In this document: positions 1 to 6,612 of the stretch, piece by piece
Layout: every line of letters begins with the position of its first letter
How positions within the stretch are numbered: the first letter of the stretch is position 1
Assembly (NCBI GenBank): GCA_030592025.1
Contig: JAUUZX010000069.1
Coordinates: 1 to 7,038, forward strand
Reading direction: 5' to 3'
Source: a bacterium
Lineage (GTDB): Bacteria > Krumholzibacteriota > Krumholzibacteria > LZORAL124-64-63
DNA length: 7,038 nucleotides
Made by a program: the position numbers and the translations under genes
Notes under the pieces: model-generated
Told to the model about the DNA's origin: nothing
The model's input: the letters and a program-made list of their open reading frames with translations, nothing else
Database searches by the model: none

Positions 1-1020
1 GGGCACCTGCCTGAGGTACTCGCCGTCGGCGGAGAAGACGTCCCAGGTCTCGAGGATCCCTTCGGGTTGGTCGTTCGTGCCATGGGGCGTCTGGACCCAG
101 ACGGTCCCTTCGTCGCGGTCGTACAGGACACGGCTCACGCACTCGTCGTGGTCCTCGGCGATCGTCTCCTCGAACCGGCCGGTCACGTTGATGATCGGGC
201 TCACGCCATCCTTGTCTTCCTGGGTCCGCTTGCGGGGTTCGTAGCTTCGTCCGAACACCCGCTGCAACTCGCCGTCGCGGTCGTACACCGAGATCTCGTA
301 GGCATCCCGCTCCATGGCGACGTAGATGAGGCCCCCGGGGGCCAGGGCCCAGCGGCCCTCGATGTAGTAGTCGTCCCGTTCCACGTAGCGGCGACCGGTC
401 GGATCCAGGGGGGTGACCTTCTCAAGGATGCGCCGGGGCTCGGCGCATTCATCGTCACAAACGGCCAGGAAGCGTTCGGCGTAGCTCTCTCCTTCGTGGT
501 TGAAGATGAGACGCCCGCCGGTCGCGGCCAGCACGCCGTCCACATACTGGACGTTGATCATGACCCCGATCTTGCCCTCGGCAGGTTCGCCGATGGGGAA
601 ACGGGAGTCGGTCGGCGTCCCGTCCTGGTTCAGGCGGATCAGGCGCCCGGGGAAGCCCGCGCCGATCCCGACGACCTGGTTCTTCATCAGCACGACCCCG
701 ATGGGTTGGCGCACCTCGCCCGGCCCGTCTCCCTGGCGGCCCAGGTCGCCCATGTACTCGCCGTTCGCCGAGAGCACCGCCACCCGGCACATCTGGTTGT
801 CCATCACGTAGACGGTGCCGTCGTCACCTCGCGCGACATCCACGATCCGGCCGAAGATCACTTCCTCGTCCTCGCCGCCGGCGCGCCACTCCTCCTCCAG
901 AGTGAGGGGCTGCACGCCCTGGGTCGGGCCGTCCTCATCGATGAGGCGGGGGACATCGGACGCGATGCCGTTAATGGGCGACAGGAGAATGATCGCAAGC
1001 AGGGCGGGTAGCGTCTTCAT
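1..1020 (-). CDS. Six-bladed beta-propeller (NHL-like) secreted protein, C-terminus cut by window edge
   Basis: This frame is open from an ATG at 1020 to base 1, giving 340 residues with no stop, so the gene continues out of the window. The N-terminus (MKTLPALLAIILLSPINGIA) is a short positively charged and hydrophobic signal peptide, so the protein is probably exported. Residues about 56-106 read GRIVDVARGDDGTVYVMDN followed by a hydrophobic strand, NGEYMGDLGRQGDGPGEV and RQP. This is the blade pattern of six-bladed beta-propeller/NHL-like proteins, in which a G-x-G-P-G-E/F turn ends a blade. Further blades appear near 229-257 (GGLIYVAMERDAYEISVYDR, then DGELQRVFGR) and 305-338 (GTVWVQTP, then FSADGEYLRQ). 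An AGGAGA ribosome-binding site lies 4 nt before the ATG, which fixes the start. Such propellers usually bind ligands or partner proteins; no catalytic role can be read here. It lies downstream of the 1180-1884 lipoprotein gene on the same strand, 159 bp away. Confidence 0.88.
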   Translation of the reverse strand, partial: MKTLPALLAIILLSPINGIASDVPRLIDEDGPTQGVQPLTLEEEWRAGGEDEEVIFGRIVDVARGDDGTVYVMDNQMCRVAVLSANGEYMGDLGRQGDGPGEVRQPIGVVLMKNQVVGIGAGFPGRLIRLNQDGTPTDSRFPIGEPAEGKIGVMINVQYVDGVLAATGGRLIFNHEGESYAERFLAVCDDECAEPRRILEKVTPLDPTGRRYVERDDYYIEGRWALAPGGLIYVAMERDAYEISVYDRDGELQRVFGRSYEPRKRTQEDKDGVSPIINVTGRFEETIAEDHDECVSRVLYDRDEGTVWVQTPHGTNDQPEGILETWDVFSADGEYLRQVP

Positions 1021-1126
1021 GGAGTCTCCTCGATCTCGGCCGGCAAGGTGGGGGAGGGTTCGCGCCTTGATTACGACGTGACGATCCAATGGTTGCGGGA
1101 TGGCGTGCTCTCCCCCAACGGTACAA

Positions 1127-1153
1127 GGCCCCTTGCCACGTGGGCAAGGGACC
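1127..1153 (-). terminator. GC-rich hairpin between two minus-strand genes, weak terminator candidate
   Basis: CCCTTGCC (1130-1137) pairs perfectly with GGCAAGGG (1143-1150) around a 5-nt loop. Two more G-C pairs follow beyond a single mismatch. It lies about 27 bp after the stop of the lipoprotein gene, where a terminator would be expected. No clear T-tract follows on the minus strand, so it may instead be an attenuating or mRNA-stabilising hairpin between the two genes. The stem is seen directly; its role is inferred. Confidence 0.4.
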
Positions 1154-1179
1154 CAGGAAATCCGAGGTCGATGACCCGG

Positions 1180-1884
1180 TCAGAACAGCTTGATGGAACG
1201 CAACTCGACGTAGTCCGGGAAATCGCGAGTGCCGTCATTTCGGGCCTCGACGCGCACATACCTCGAGTCCTGGGAGCCGAGTTCAATGACCGTCGGGTCG
1301 CTGACCGTCAGGCCGTCATCTGCCGTGGCGCCCATGCCGACGATCTCGAAACCGTCGGAGATCACGGTCCATCCGGCGTCATCCCATGCCGGGGCCGTGT
1401 CTCCCGTTTCGGGATGGACCGCCAGCTGGGCATGGGTAATCTCGCCGTCGCTGAACATCTGGAAGATCCTGGCTTCGGAGAAGTCGATCGAGGTGCAGGA
1501 CCCGTCGCTGCACGCGTCGATGATCAGAACCCCGGTAACCGACGGGGCCTCGTTATCCCACGTCGCGCCGCTGTCGGCATCCATCTTGGTGCTCAGGTTC
1601 ATGTCGTCGCTGGTGGGATCCACGTTGCACAGGGAACCCTGCGGGTTCCATTCGAGCGTACAGTCGGCGGTCATGTCGTTTTCGTAGACGTAGGTGAGAT
1701 TCTCGGTCCCCGTACCGTCATAGGCCGTGATCAACGCGACGAGGGCGGCACCGCCTGAGCTTGTTCCGTTGAGCACATTGACGGGATCCGGGGCCGGCTT
1801 GGTGACCTTGTCGTCGTCGTCGCTGCACGCGGCAAGGGCAAGAGTCAGGCAGAGGCAGAGAATCGTGATTCGATGCTGTTTCAT
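1180..1884 (-). CDS. Predicted lipoprotein with discoidin-like C-terminal region
   Basis: The protein has 234 residues. The N-terminus MKQHRITILCLCLTLALAAC ends in a lipobox (LAAC), so Cys20 should be lipidated and the protein anchored to a membrane facing the periplasm or cell surface. An acidic linker (SDDDDK, then Pro-rich residues 29-35) follows. The mature part is acidic and has four cysteines (75, 86, 125, 130) that could form two disulfides. Residues about 134-234 (SEARIFQMFSDGEITHAQL, DAGWTVI, SRYVRVEARN, VELRSIKLF) resemble F5/8 type C (discoidin/galactose-binding) beta-sandwich folds, in which an aromatic-V-R-V strand and a final I/V-x-L-F strand are typical. The fold assignment is by eye and moderate; the ligand is unknown. 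GAGGGAA lies just before the ATG and supports the start. It precedes the propeller gene (start at 1020) on the same strand. Confidence 0.8.
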   Translation of the reverse strand: MKQHRITILCLCLTLALAACSDDDDKVTKPAPDPVNVLNGTSSGGAALVALITAYDGTGTENLTYVYENDMTADCTLEWNPQGSLCNVDPTSDDMNLSTKMDADSGATWDNEAPSVTGVLIIDACSDGSCTSIDFSEARIFQMFSDGEITHAQLAVHPETGDTAPAWDDAGWTVISDGFEIVGMGATADDGLTVSDPTVIELGSQDSRYVRVEARNDGTRDFPDYVELRSIKLF

Positions 1885-2130
1885 TGTTCCCTCTCTCGTT
1901 ATTGATGCTCGGCCCTTTGAGCCGGCACAGATACGGTCAAATCAGCCGCCGTTCACCAAGTCTGTCGAAAACGGCAGTTGATGGCCCCTCTTTGAAGTCT
2001 GGAGATCAGAAGTTTCCGAGCTCCGGGGCCAGGATAACATGAAAGAGGATAAAAAACATCTGGTAAAGGGAGTTGCTGGCGTGCGCCTGGTTGCTCTTTC
2101 CGCCTCGTCCCCGCTGGTCCCAGCCGGGGC
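1885..2130. other. Intergenic region, nothing convincing seen
   Basis: This stretch lies upstream of the minus-strand lipoprotein gene. It carries that gene's ribosome-binding site and presumably its promoter. A TTGACC (minus) is present near 1936-1941, but no acceptable -10 hexamer sits at the right distance. The plus-strand reading frames here have no codon structure or protein signature. Confidence 0.4.
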
Positions 2131-2403
2131 TCATGGGGTCACACGCTGTATCTGGTCGACTCCGAAGCCGAATCCATCACACTCGAGCTCGTTTCGGTAT
2201 CGGGATCCTCCTCCCACTCCGCGTTTCCCAAGACGGGCATGGGCCTCGGTTCGGGCGGCTACTGGAGCTCTTGTCTTGCGAGTCGCGAGCCCGTGATCCG
2301 CGATCTCACCGTACCGGTCTACGACCGGAACGAGATCGTTGCCGTGGTTCTTGTCGGCAACAGCGCAACCGACTACGACGACCTCGCCGACGACCTGAAG
2401 TGA
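2131..2403 (+). pseudogene. Remnant of a GAF-type sensor domain (decayed, no start codon)
   Basis: Reading codons from TCA at 2131 to the TGA at 2401-2403 gives about 90 residues: HTLYLVDSEAESITLELVS, then GLGSGGYWSSCLASREPVI, then RDLTVPVYDRNEIVAVVLVG and NSATDYDDLADDLK. The last part closely follows the end of GAF domains of the kind found N-terminal in PAS/GAF histidine kinases, whose usual pattern is VPV..(N/G).IVAV.GVGN...DYD..D...L..LADD. The spacer normally present between PVI and the VPV strand is much shorter here, which suggests an internal deletion. The frame has no ATG, GTG or TTG upstream of 2239 back to a TAA at 2050, and the homology starts abruptly. No kinase or other output domain follows the stop. 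I therefore read it as a relic of a larger signalling gene rather than a working small protein. Confidence 0.6.
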
Positions 2404-2599
2404 GGCCGCTGTTGAGTAGGGGGTCTCGAAAAGGCCGTGGTCCCTGGCGGCCATCCCTGCTAGTATGCACTTCGGTTACGTCGTTGGTGCTTTGTCATCG
2501 GCTGGAACGGGTAAAATTCACCGGTCGGTTCGGCTTCCACTTGGTACTGCATACATGAGACCGCAGAGACCCGTCACGGCCTCGGATTGGGGGAAGGCC
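2404..2599. other. Region upstream of the 2600 gene
   Basis: This holds a short GGCCG/CGGCC inverted repeat (2433-2437 with 2448-2452) and the presumed promoter of the 2600 gene. The best hexamer pair, TTGTCA (2492-2497) and TAAAAT (2512-2517), is only 14 bp apart, which is too short for a confident call. A GGGGGAAGG ribosome-binding site sits just before the ATG at 2600. Confidence 0.35.
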
Positions 2600-3199
2600 A
2601 TGAATATCTATCGTGTTCTCAGCATCATCATCCTTTTGATTGCGCTGATCGTCCCGGTGGCGTACGGGGCCGGTGAAGACCGTGCCGAGGTCTCTTCGGC
2701 GTTGGCGATGTATTACAAGGTCACCCCCGAAGAGGTCGCCGAGGTGCGGGATGCGGGGGTCTCCAGCGACGACCTCGCCGTCGTCCTGTGCGTTTCCCAG
2801 TTGAGCAAGACCTCGTCGGTCAACATCGCCAAACTTCGTGCGCGAGGCGACTCGTGGCTGGACATCATGAAAATCCGGAGCGTGGGGCCGGAGTCCTTCT
2901 ACGTGATGATCGCCGCGAAGGTCGAGAGCAGGATCTACGCTCCCATCCTGGATAAATACGCTTCCGTCCGGCAATCCGAATGGAAATCGATCGAACTGAC
3001 GAGCGAAGAGATCATCAATCTCGTCAACCTCAAGTTCGTTTCCAGCCAGTACGACTACTCGATCTTCAAGATCATGGAAATGCGGGACGCCGGCGGGACC
3101 TTCCTCGAGATTGCCGCCCAATCCAAAGCCGCCAAGGATGCCATGGCCGCGGAGGAAAAGAAGCAGAGGAAGCAGAAGGCCGAAAAGGGATCCGGATAG
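2600..3199 (+). CDS. Secreted helical-repeat protein of unknown function
   Basis: The protein has 199 residues. The start is placed at ATG 2600 because it follows a GGGGGAAGG ribosome-binding site and opens directly into a signal peptide (MNIYRVLSIIILLIALIVPV then AYGA, cleavage probably near residue 23-25). An in-frame ATG at 2465 would add 45 residues with no signal character. The mature protein is mostly helical. YYKVTPEEVAEVRDAGV (38-54), LAVVLCVSQ and LRARGDSWLDIM (79-90), GPESFYV (96-102) match a pattern I associate with exported proteins in which 'V.PEEV..LR..GI..EEL.VVL', 'I..LR..G.SWM.I' and 'FYVP' recur. Residues 133-171 repeat the 54-89 unit in diverged form. The C-terminus (KKQRKQKAEKGSG) is strongly basic. 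The function is unknown. Its stop lies 9 bp from the stop of the convergent Asp-box gene. Confidence 0.82.
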   Translation: MNIYRVLSIIILLIALIVPVAYGAGEDRAEVSSALAMYYKVTPEEVAEVRDAGVSSDDLAVVLCVSQLSKTSSVNIAKLRARGDSWLDIMKIRSVGPESFYVMIAAKVESRIYAPILDKYASVRQSEWKSIELTSEEIINLVNLKFVSSQYDYSIFKIMEMRDAGGTFLEIAAQSKAAKDAMAAEEKKQRKQKAEKGSG

Positions 3200-3208
3200 C
3201 CGCGTCCT

Positions 3209-5971
3209 TCAACGAACGAGCGTCATCGTCCCGGTATCCTCCTGGCCTCCGCTGCGAATCCGGGAGAGATAGGTGCCCGAACCCACGGGTCGGCCGTCGT
3301 CGTCGTTCCCATTCCAGGCCACGGTGTGGTCCCCCGCCTGCCGGAATTCATTGAGCAACTTCCGTACGCGGTGGCCGGCAATATCGTAGACGACGATCGT
3401 GACCCGGCCGTCGCGGGGGATGGCGAATCGGATCGTTGTGGTCGGATTGAACGGGTTGGGTACGTTCTGGTCCAGTCGCACGACCGGCGGCAGCGTGGGT
3501 TCCCCGACCGGGCTGATACCGAGGGTCCCCCGGACGACCCCCCGGCCGTGGGTGCCGGCCACCACGAGAGCGTCGGCGGGCCGGACCGCCAGCATGTCGA
3601 CCACGGCGTTGCCCACCACGTCGGCCGCTTCAAGCAGCCAGATCGTGGCGCTCCCGTCGAGGTTGATCGTGGAGTAGATGCCCGTGCTGGTGGCGACCAG
3701 GCAGTAGTCCACCGCGGTGACGGGCAGCCAGGCCACCGACCGGATCGACGGCGAATTGGCGCCGCCCAGATTCCCCTCCACCGGCATCCAGTTGCTCCCC
3801 CCGTCGGCTGAGTAGAAGACGTTGACCACGTTGTAGTTGGAGAAGGCCACGAGCACCCGCTGGTCGTCGTCGTGGTGCACCGCGATGCTGCTGACATAGG
3901 CGCCGTCCGGGAAGCCCGCACCGATGTCGAGCCGGACGGGAGTGCTTCCGGGTGGCGCGGTTGCCGCGTTGTCCAGACGATGAAGTTGGCCGCCGGCGGT
4001 TCCGAAGTACAGGATCCGGGAAGCGGAGCGCGAAAGGGACAGGGCCGATATGGCTTGGCCCGGCGGCGCCTGGGTCAGGACGCTCCAGTTGACGCCGGTC
4101 GGCGCGGCGTTACCGGTGGGGATGCCCGTCAGGTCGCTGTTGCGCCACAGGGCGTCGTCCGCAGCCAGGAACATCTTCGTGGCGTCGCCGGGATCGAGGA
4201 TGAAGGGCTTGAGCCAGAGCGAGGTGTCCGCGGCCGGCGGATCGATCCGGCTCACGGTCTGCAGGGCGCCATCCGCGTTGTCCAGTCGCATCCGGAAGAC
4301 ACCGTAGTTCTGCTGGTAGGACATGTAGTAGGTGCCGATGGATCCGCTCGCGTCCGCGACCGCACAGAAGCCGCCGTCGCCCTGCAATTCCTCGGCCCAG
4401 TCACCTGCCGGCAATGTCTCGGCGCTGAACAGCGAACCGTTGTCCTGGGTGCCCCCGATCATCGCCGGGTTGCCCGGGAGATTTTCATCGATGGCCACGG
4501 TGTAGAACTGGCTCGTGTTGTACCCCTGGTTCAGGGTTGTCCAGACCACGGTGCCTGCGTCTGCGTTGGCCGTCCGATGCACCCCGCCGTCGCTGGCGGA
4601 GTAGGCGATGGCCGACGATCCCGGCTGGAACACGAGGCCGTGCAGGTCGGCGTGGTGGACGGCGTAGCCCCACCCGCCCATGAGAGAGGTGTTGTTCGCG
4701 AGTTGGAAACCGTCCGTGCTGCGGTGCAGGTACACGCCACCGAGATACACCGTCTCGGGGTCGGTCGGGTTGACGGCGAGCATCTGGCAGTAGCTGCCCT
4801 GGGTCTCGTAGTGGGACGCGCCGTAGGTACCGGGCAGGGTGGCCAACTGGCTCGAGCGGTCGAGCCACATTCCGCCGCCTCCCGCGCCGTTGCCCGACAA
4901 GTACTGGTAGCGGAACAACGCCGCGTCGGGCTGGGTCCAGGTGTTGGCGACCAGGAACCACACGATGGTCTCGTCGGAAGGGGCGATGGCCAGGACGATG
5001 CGGTCGTAGTCGGTGTAGCCGGGTGGGGTGATGTCCGTCCAGGTCACGCCGTCGGTCGAGCGGAAGGTGCCGTGCTGGGCGCCGTCGTAACTCAGGGTGG
5101 CGTAGACGACGCCCGTGGGCGAAATCGCCAGGTCGGCGTAGCTGGCCGGCGTGGTCGGGTCTCCCAGCACATGGGTCCAGGAGGACCCCCCGTCGGTGGA
5201 GCGGTAGATGCCGCCCCAGGTGGCGGCGTACACCTCGTCGTCGATCGTCTCGGAGGCGTCGACGTCCAATCGCCAGACCACCTGCCAGGGTGAAGTGAAA
5301 GCCTGGGGGTCGGCGCCGGCGGTGGTCGCCAGGACCGACCAATTGCGGCCACCGTCCGTGGACTTGTAGATCCCGTCGCCGGGGTGGACGAGGAACCCGC
5401 TCGTCGGTCGGGAGGCCGATCCGCCTTCGCCCTCGCCGGTTCCGTAGTACCAGACGTTCCTGTGGCCGGGCCGCGTGTCCTGGGCCACGGAGGAAACGTG
5501 GTGGATCTGGCTGCTGCCGGTGGTCAGGTCCCAGTTAAGGCCGCCGTCCTCCGACCGCCACATGCCACCGCTGACGCCGCCGGCCAGCAAGGTGTTGAAT
5601 CCGGGATCAGCGACATCGATACCGAGGGCCCGCGTGCGCCCGCCGACGTTGGCGGGTCCATGGAAGCTCCAGGTGAGCGACTTCTCGTTCCCTTGCCGTC
5701 GCGGCATATGCGCGGCGAACTCCAGCTCGAGACGACGGATATCCTGAGGGAGGCGTCCCGTTGCCGGATCGGCGAGCTTCATGACCTGGGAGTCATGGCG
5801 GACGAGCAGATCTTCCCGGTGTCGGGCGTTGGGAGCGGGGTCGGCGTTGCGGGATGGTGGTGCCGGTGGCAGTTGGAAGGTTCCGGAGTGGGGTGTGCGG
5901 TCCGGCAGCCACAGGAGGGACGCAAAAGCGACGATGGCCAGGAAGGGCAGGACGGCTAGTGCCTTCTTCAT
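3209..5971 (-). CDS. Large secreted Asp-box (BNR/sortilin-like) beta-propeller protein with FlgD-Ig-type C-terminal domain
   Basis: The protein has 920 residues from ATG 5971, which follows a GGGGAG ribosome-binding site and begins a signal peptide (MKKALAVLPFLAIVAFASLL). The frame stays open to an ATG at 6103, but that extension of 44 residues lacks a ribosome-binding site. Residues about 100-815 carry repeated Asp-boxes (S/T-x-D-G-G-x-x-W): RSEDGGLNW (139-147), KSTDGGRNW (203-211), RSTDGGSSW (257-265), RSTDGVTW (304-311) and SADGGSNW (721-728), with degenerate copies near 417 and 458 and a GGTQDNG turn at 507. This is the multi-bladed fold of sortilin/VPS10-like and exo-glycosidase-like exported proteins. 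Residues 831-920 (NVPNPFNPTTTIRFAIP, VYDIAGHRVRKLL, WNGNDDDGRPVGSGTY) are a FlgD-Ig/type-A sorting-like module used for cell-surface secretion or anchoring in FCB-group bacteria. No glycosidase catalytic residues can be assigned, so a binding or adhesion role is as likely as an enzymatic one. Confidence 0.9.
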   Translation of the reverse strand: MKKALAVLPFLAIVAFASLLWLPDRTPHSGTFQLPPAPPSRNADPAPNARHREDLLVRHDSQVMKLADPATGRLPQDIRRLELEFAAHMPRRQGNEKSLTWSFHGPANVGGRTRALGIDVADPGFNTLLAGGVSGGMWRSEDGGLNWDLTTGSSQIHHVSSVAQDTRPGHRNVWYYGTGEGEGGSASRPTSGFLVHPGDGIYKSTDGGRNWSVLATTAGADPQAFTSPWQVVWRLDVDASETIDDEVYAATWGGIYRSTDGGSSWTHVLGDPTTPASYADLAISPTGVVYATLSYDGAQHGTFRSTDGVTWTDITPPGYTDYDRIVLAIAPSDETIVWFLVANTWTQPDAALFRYQYLSGNGAGGGGMWLDRSSQLATLPGTYGASHYETQGSYCQMLAVNPTDPETVYLGGVYLHRSTDGFQLANNTSLMGGWGYAVHHADLHGLVFQPGSSAIAYSASDGGVHRTANADAGTVVWTTLNQGYNTSQFYTVAIDENLPGNPAMIGGTQDNGSLFSAETLPAGDWAEELQGDGGFCAVADASGSIGTYYMSYQQNYGVFRMRLDNADGALQTVSRIDPPAADTSLWLKPFILDPGDATKMFLAADDALWRNSDLTGIPTGNAAPTGVNWSVLTQAPPGQAISALSLSRSASRILYFGTAGGQLHRLDNAATAPPGSTPVRLDIGAGFPDGAYVSSIAVHHDDDQRVLVAFSNYNVVNVFYSADGGSNWMPVEGNLGGANSPSIRSVAWLPVTAVDYCLVATSTGIYSTINLDGSATIWLLEAADVVGNAVVDMLAVRPADALVVAGTHGRGVVRGTLGISPVGEPTLPPVVRLDQNVPNPFNPTTTIRFAIPRDGRVTIVVYDIAGHRVRKLLNEFRQAGDHTVAWNGNDDDGRPVGSGTYLSRIRSGGQEDTGTMTLVR

Positions 5972-5978
5972 GATAGTT

Positions 5979-5984
5979 CTCCCC
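5979..5984 (-). promoter_or_regulatory. Ribosome-binding site deciding the start of the Asp-box gene
   Basis: GGGGAG on the minus strand lies 7 nt before the ATG at 5971 and selects it over the in-frame ATG at 6103. Part of the site falls in a small CCCA/TGGG hairpin (5982-5985 with 5990-5993), which could weakly mask it. Confidence 0.65.
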
Positions 5985-6128
5985 ACAGGTGGGTCTGACA
6001 GGTGTCGGATTTCCTCTCGGTTACTCGCTAAAAAAAGTGCCAAACCGGCCGCACCGGGGGCTGGTCTACGCGGCTCGGCGTGGCCCGGCAAGTGTCCCGA
6101 CATGGTCGACCGTGGTTTTCTTGCGGGG

Positions 6129-6157
6129 ATCCTACAGGATTAGTCGGAAATAGTCAA
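6129..6157 (-). promoter_or_regulatory. Sigma-70-type promoter of the Asp-box gene
   Basis: On the minus strand TTGACT (6152-6157) and TAGGAT (6129-6134) are separated by exactly 17 bp, a near-consensus vegetative promoter. Transcription would begin near 6122, giving a leader of about 150 nt to the ATG at 5971. The leader contains a GTGC/GCAC pair followed by seven T residues (6030-6036), which could cause pausing, although the stem is too short to call a terminator. Confidence 0.65.
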
Positions 6158-6578
6158 TTTGCGGCGGATGTCGCCCATGATGGTGCGACCGTGCATGAAC
6201 AAAATGTCATTTCCCCGCAACGGTCCCGTAACGTCGGATAGTTCATATTCATTCAGGTGAGGCGCTCCAACAAGAGCGCCACCGGCTCATCGAGTTCACC
6301 GGTATCCTGCAGCACCCGGGCCAGATCCAGGGGCTGGAAACGGGCCAAACCTCGCCAGTCCGGTCTTGCCTGTTCCGGGCCGTTCCGGCACCCGGTGTCA
6401 TGCTCCGCAGGATAGCATGGGAGAGGGCGCCTGGCCTATCAACGGGTAGAAGCAGGATGGAAATTGCGACGGGGAGAGATTTGAAGAACCGTCATCCATT
6501 GCTGTGGAATTCTCGAAACCGTTGCCACAGGTGTCGTGTTCCTACCGACAAGTCCATCCGGAGTTTGATCGGGACCGC
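6158..6578. other. Intergenic region between two promoters, no intact gene
   Basis: This region lies between the divergent promoters of the Asp-box gene and the RRM gene. It contains a possible gene fragment on the minus strand (6253-6435) and, inside its end, a perfect 7-bp hairpin GGCGCTC/GAGCGCC (6261-6267 with 6274-6280, loop CAACAA). Positions 6440-6570 show no reading frame with a protein signature and no RNA gene that I recognise. Confidence 0.45.
6253..6435 (-). pseudogene. Possible degraded C-terminal gene fragment
   Basis: The frame runs from a TAG at 6436-6438 to a TGA at 6253-6255 (60 residues) and has no ATG. The last part, GLARFQPLDLARVLQDTGEL then DEPVALLLERLT, has the amphipathic helix pattern and GC-rich third codon positions of real coding DNA. 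The first 20 residues look random. A TTG at 6346-6348 could give a 31-residue peptide, but I see no good ribosome-binding site. I do not recognise the family. It could be the tail of a gene otherwise lost, or chance. Confidence 0.25.
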
Positions 6579-6588
6579 TTTACAGCGG
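6575..6588. promoter_or_regulatory. Dyad overlapping the -35 element, possible operator
   Basis: CCGCT (6575-6579) and AGCGG (6584-6588) form an inverted repeat around TTAC, covering the -35 hexamer of the RRM-gene promoter. One further G-C pair lies beyond a mismatch. A protein bound here would block the promoter; no particular regulator can be named. Confidence 0.3.
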
Positions 6589-6606
6589 CCTGGTTTGTGC
6601 TAGAAT
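6579..6606 (+). promoter_or_regulatory. Sigma-70-type promoter with extended -10, for the structured leader and RRM gene
   Basis: TTTACA (6579-6584) and TAGAAT (6601-6606) are spaced by 16 bp, and TGC directly before the -10 makes the extended TGnTAGAAT form. Transcription should start near 6612-6614, just before the first leader hairpin. This is one of the two best promoters in the window. Confidence 0.65.
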
Positions 6607-6612
6607 GCTAGG

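Noticed and set aside
67..1011. Long plus-strand open frame of 314 codons
   Set aside because: It is antisense to the six-bladed propeller gene, which has a signal peptide, a ribosome-binding site and repeated propeller motifs. The plus-strand product has no recognisable domain.
1807..1824. SDDDDK in the lipoprotein, identical to an enteropeptidase site
   Set aside because: An acidic linker directly after a lipobox is common, and such a protease is not expected here; it is coincidence.
2492..2517. TTGTCA and TAAAAT as a promoter for the 2600 gene
   Set aside because: The spacer is only 14 bp, too short for sigma-70; no better pair was found.
3872..5293. Plus-strand open frame of 473 codons
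   Set aside because: It lies opposite the Asp-box gene, whose translation has clear repeats and domains. The plus product is a low-information G/V/R/A-rich shadow typical of GC-rich antisense frames.
6400..6603. Plus-strand open frame of 67 codons ending at the RRM-gene promoter
   Set aside because: It has no ribosome-binding site and no domain, is arginine-rich and runs into the promoter elements; it is probably random.
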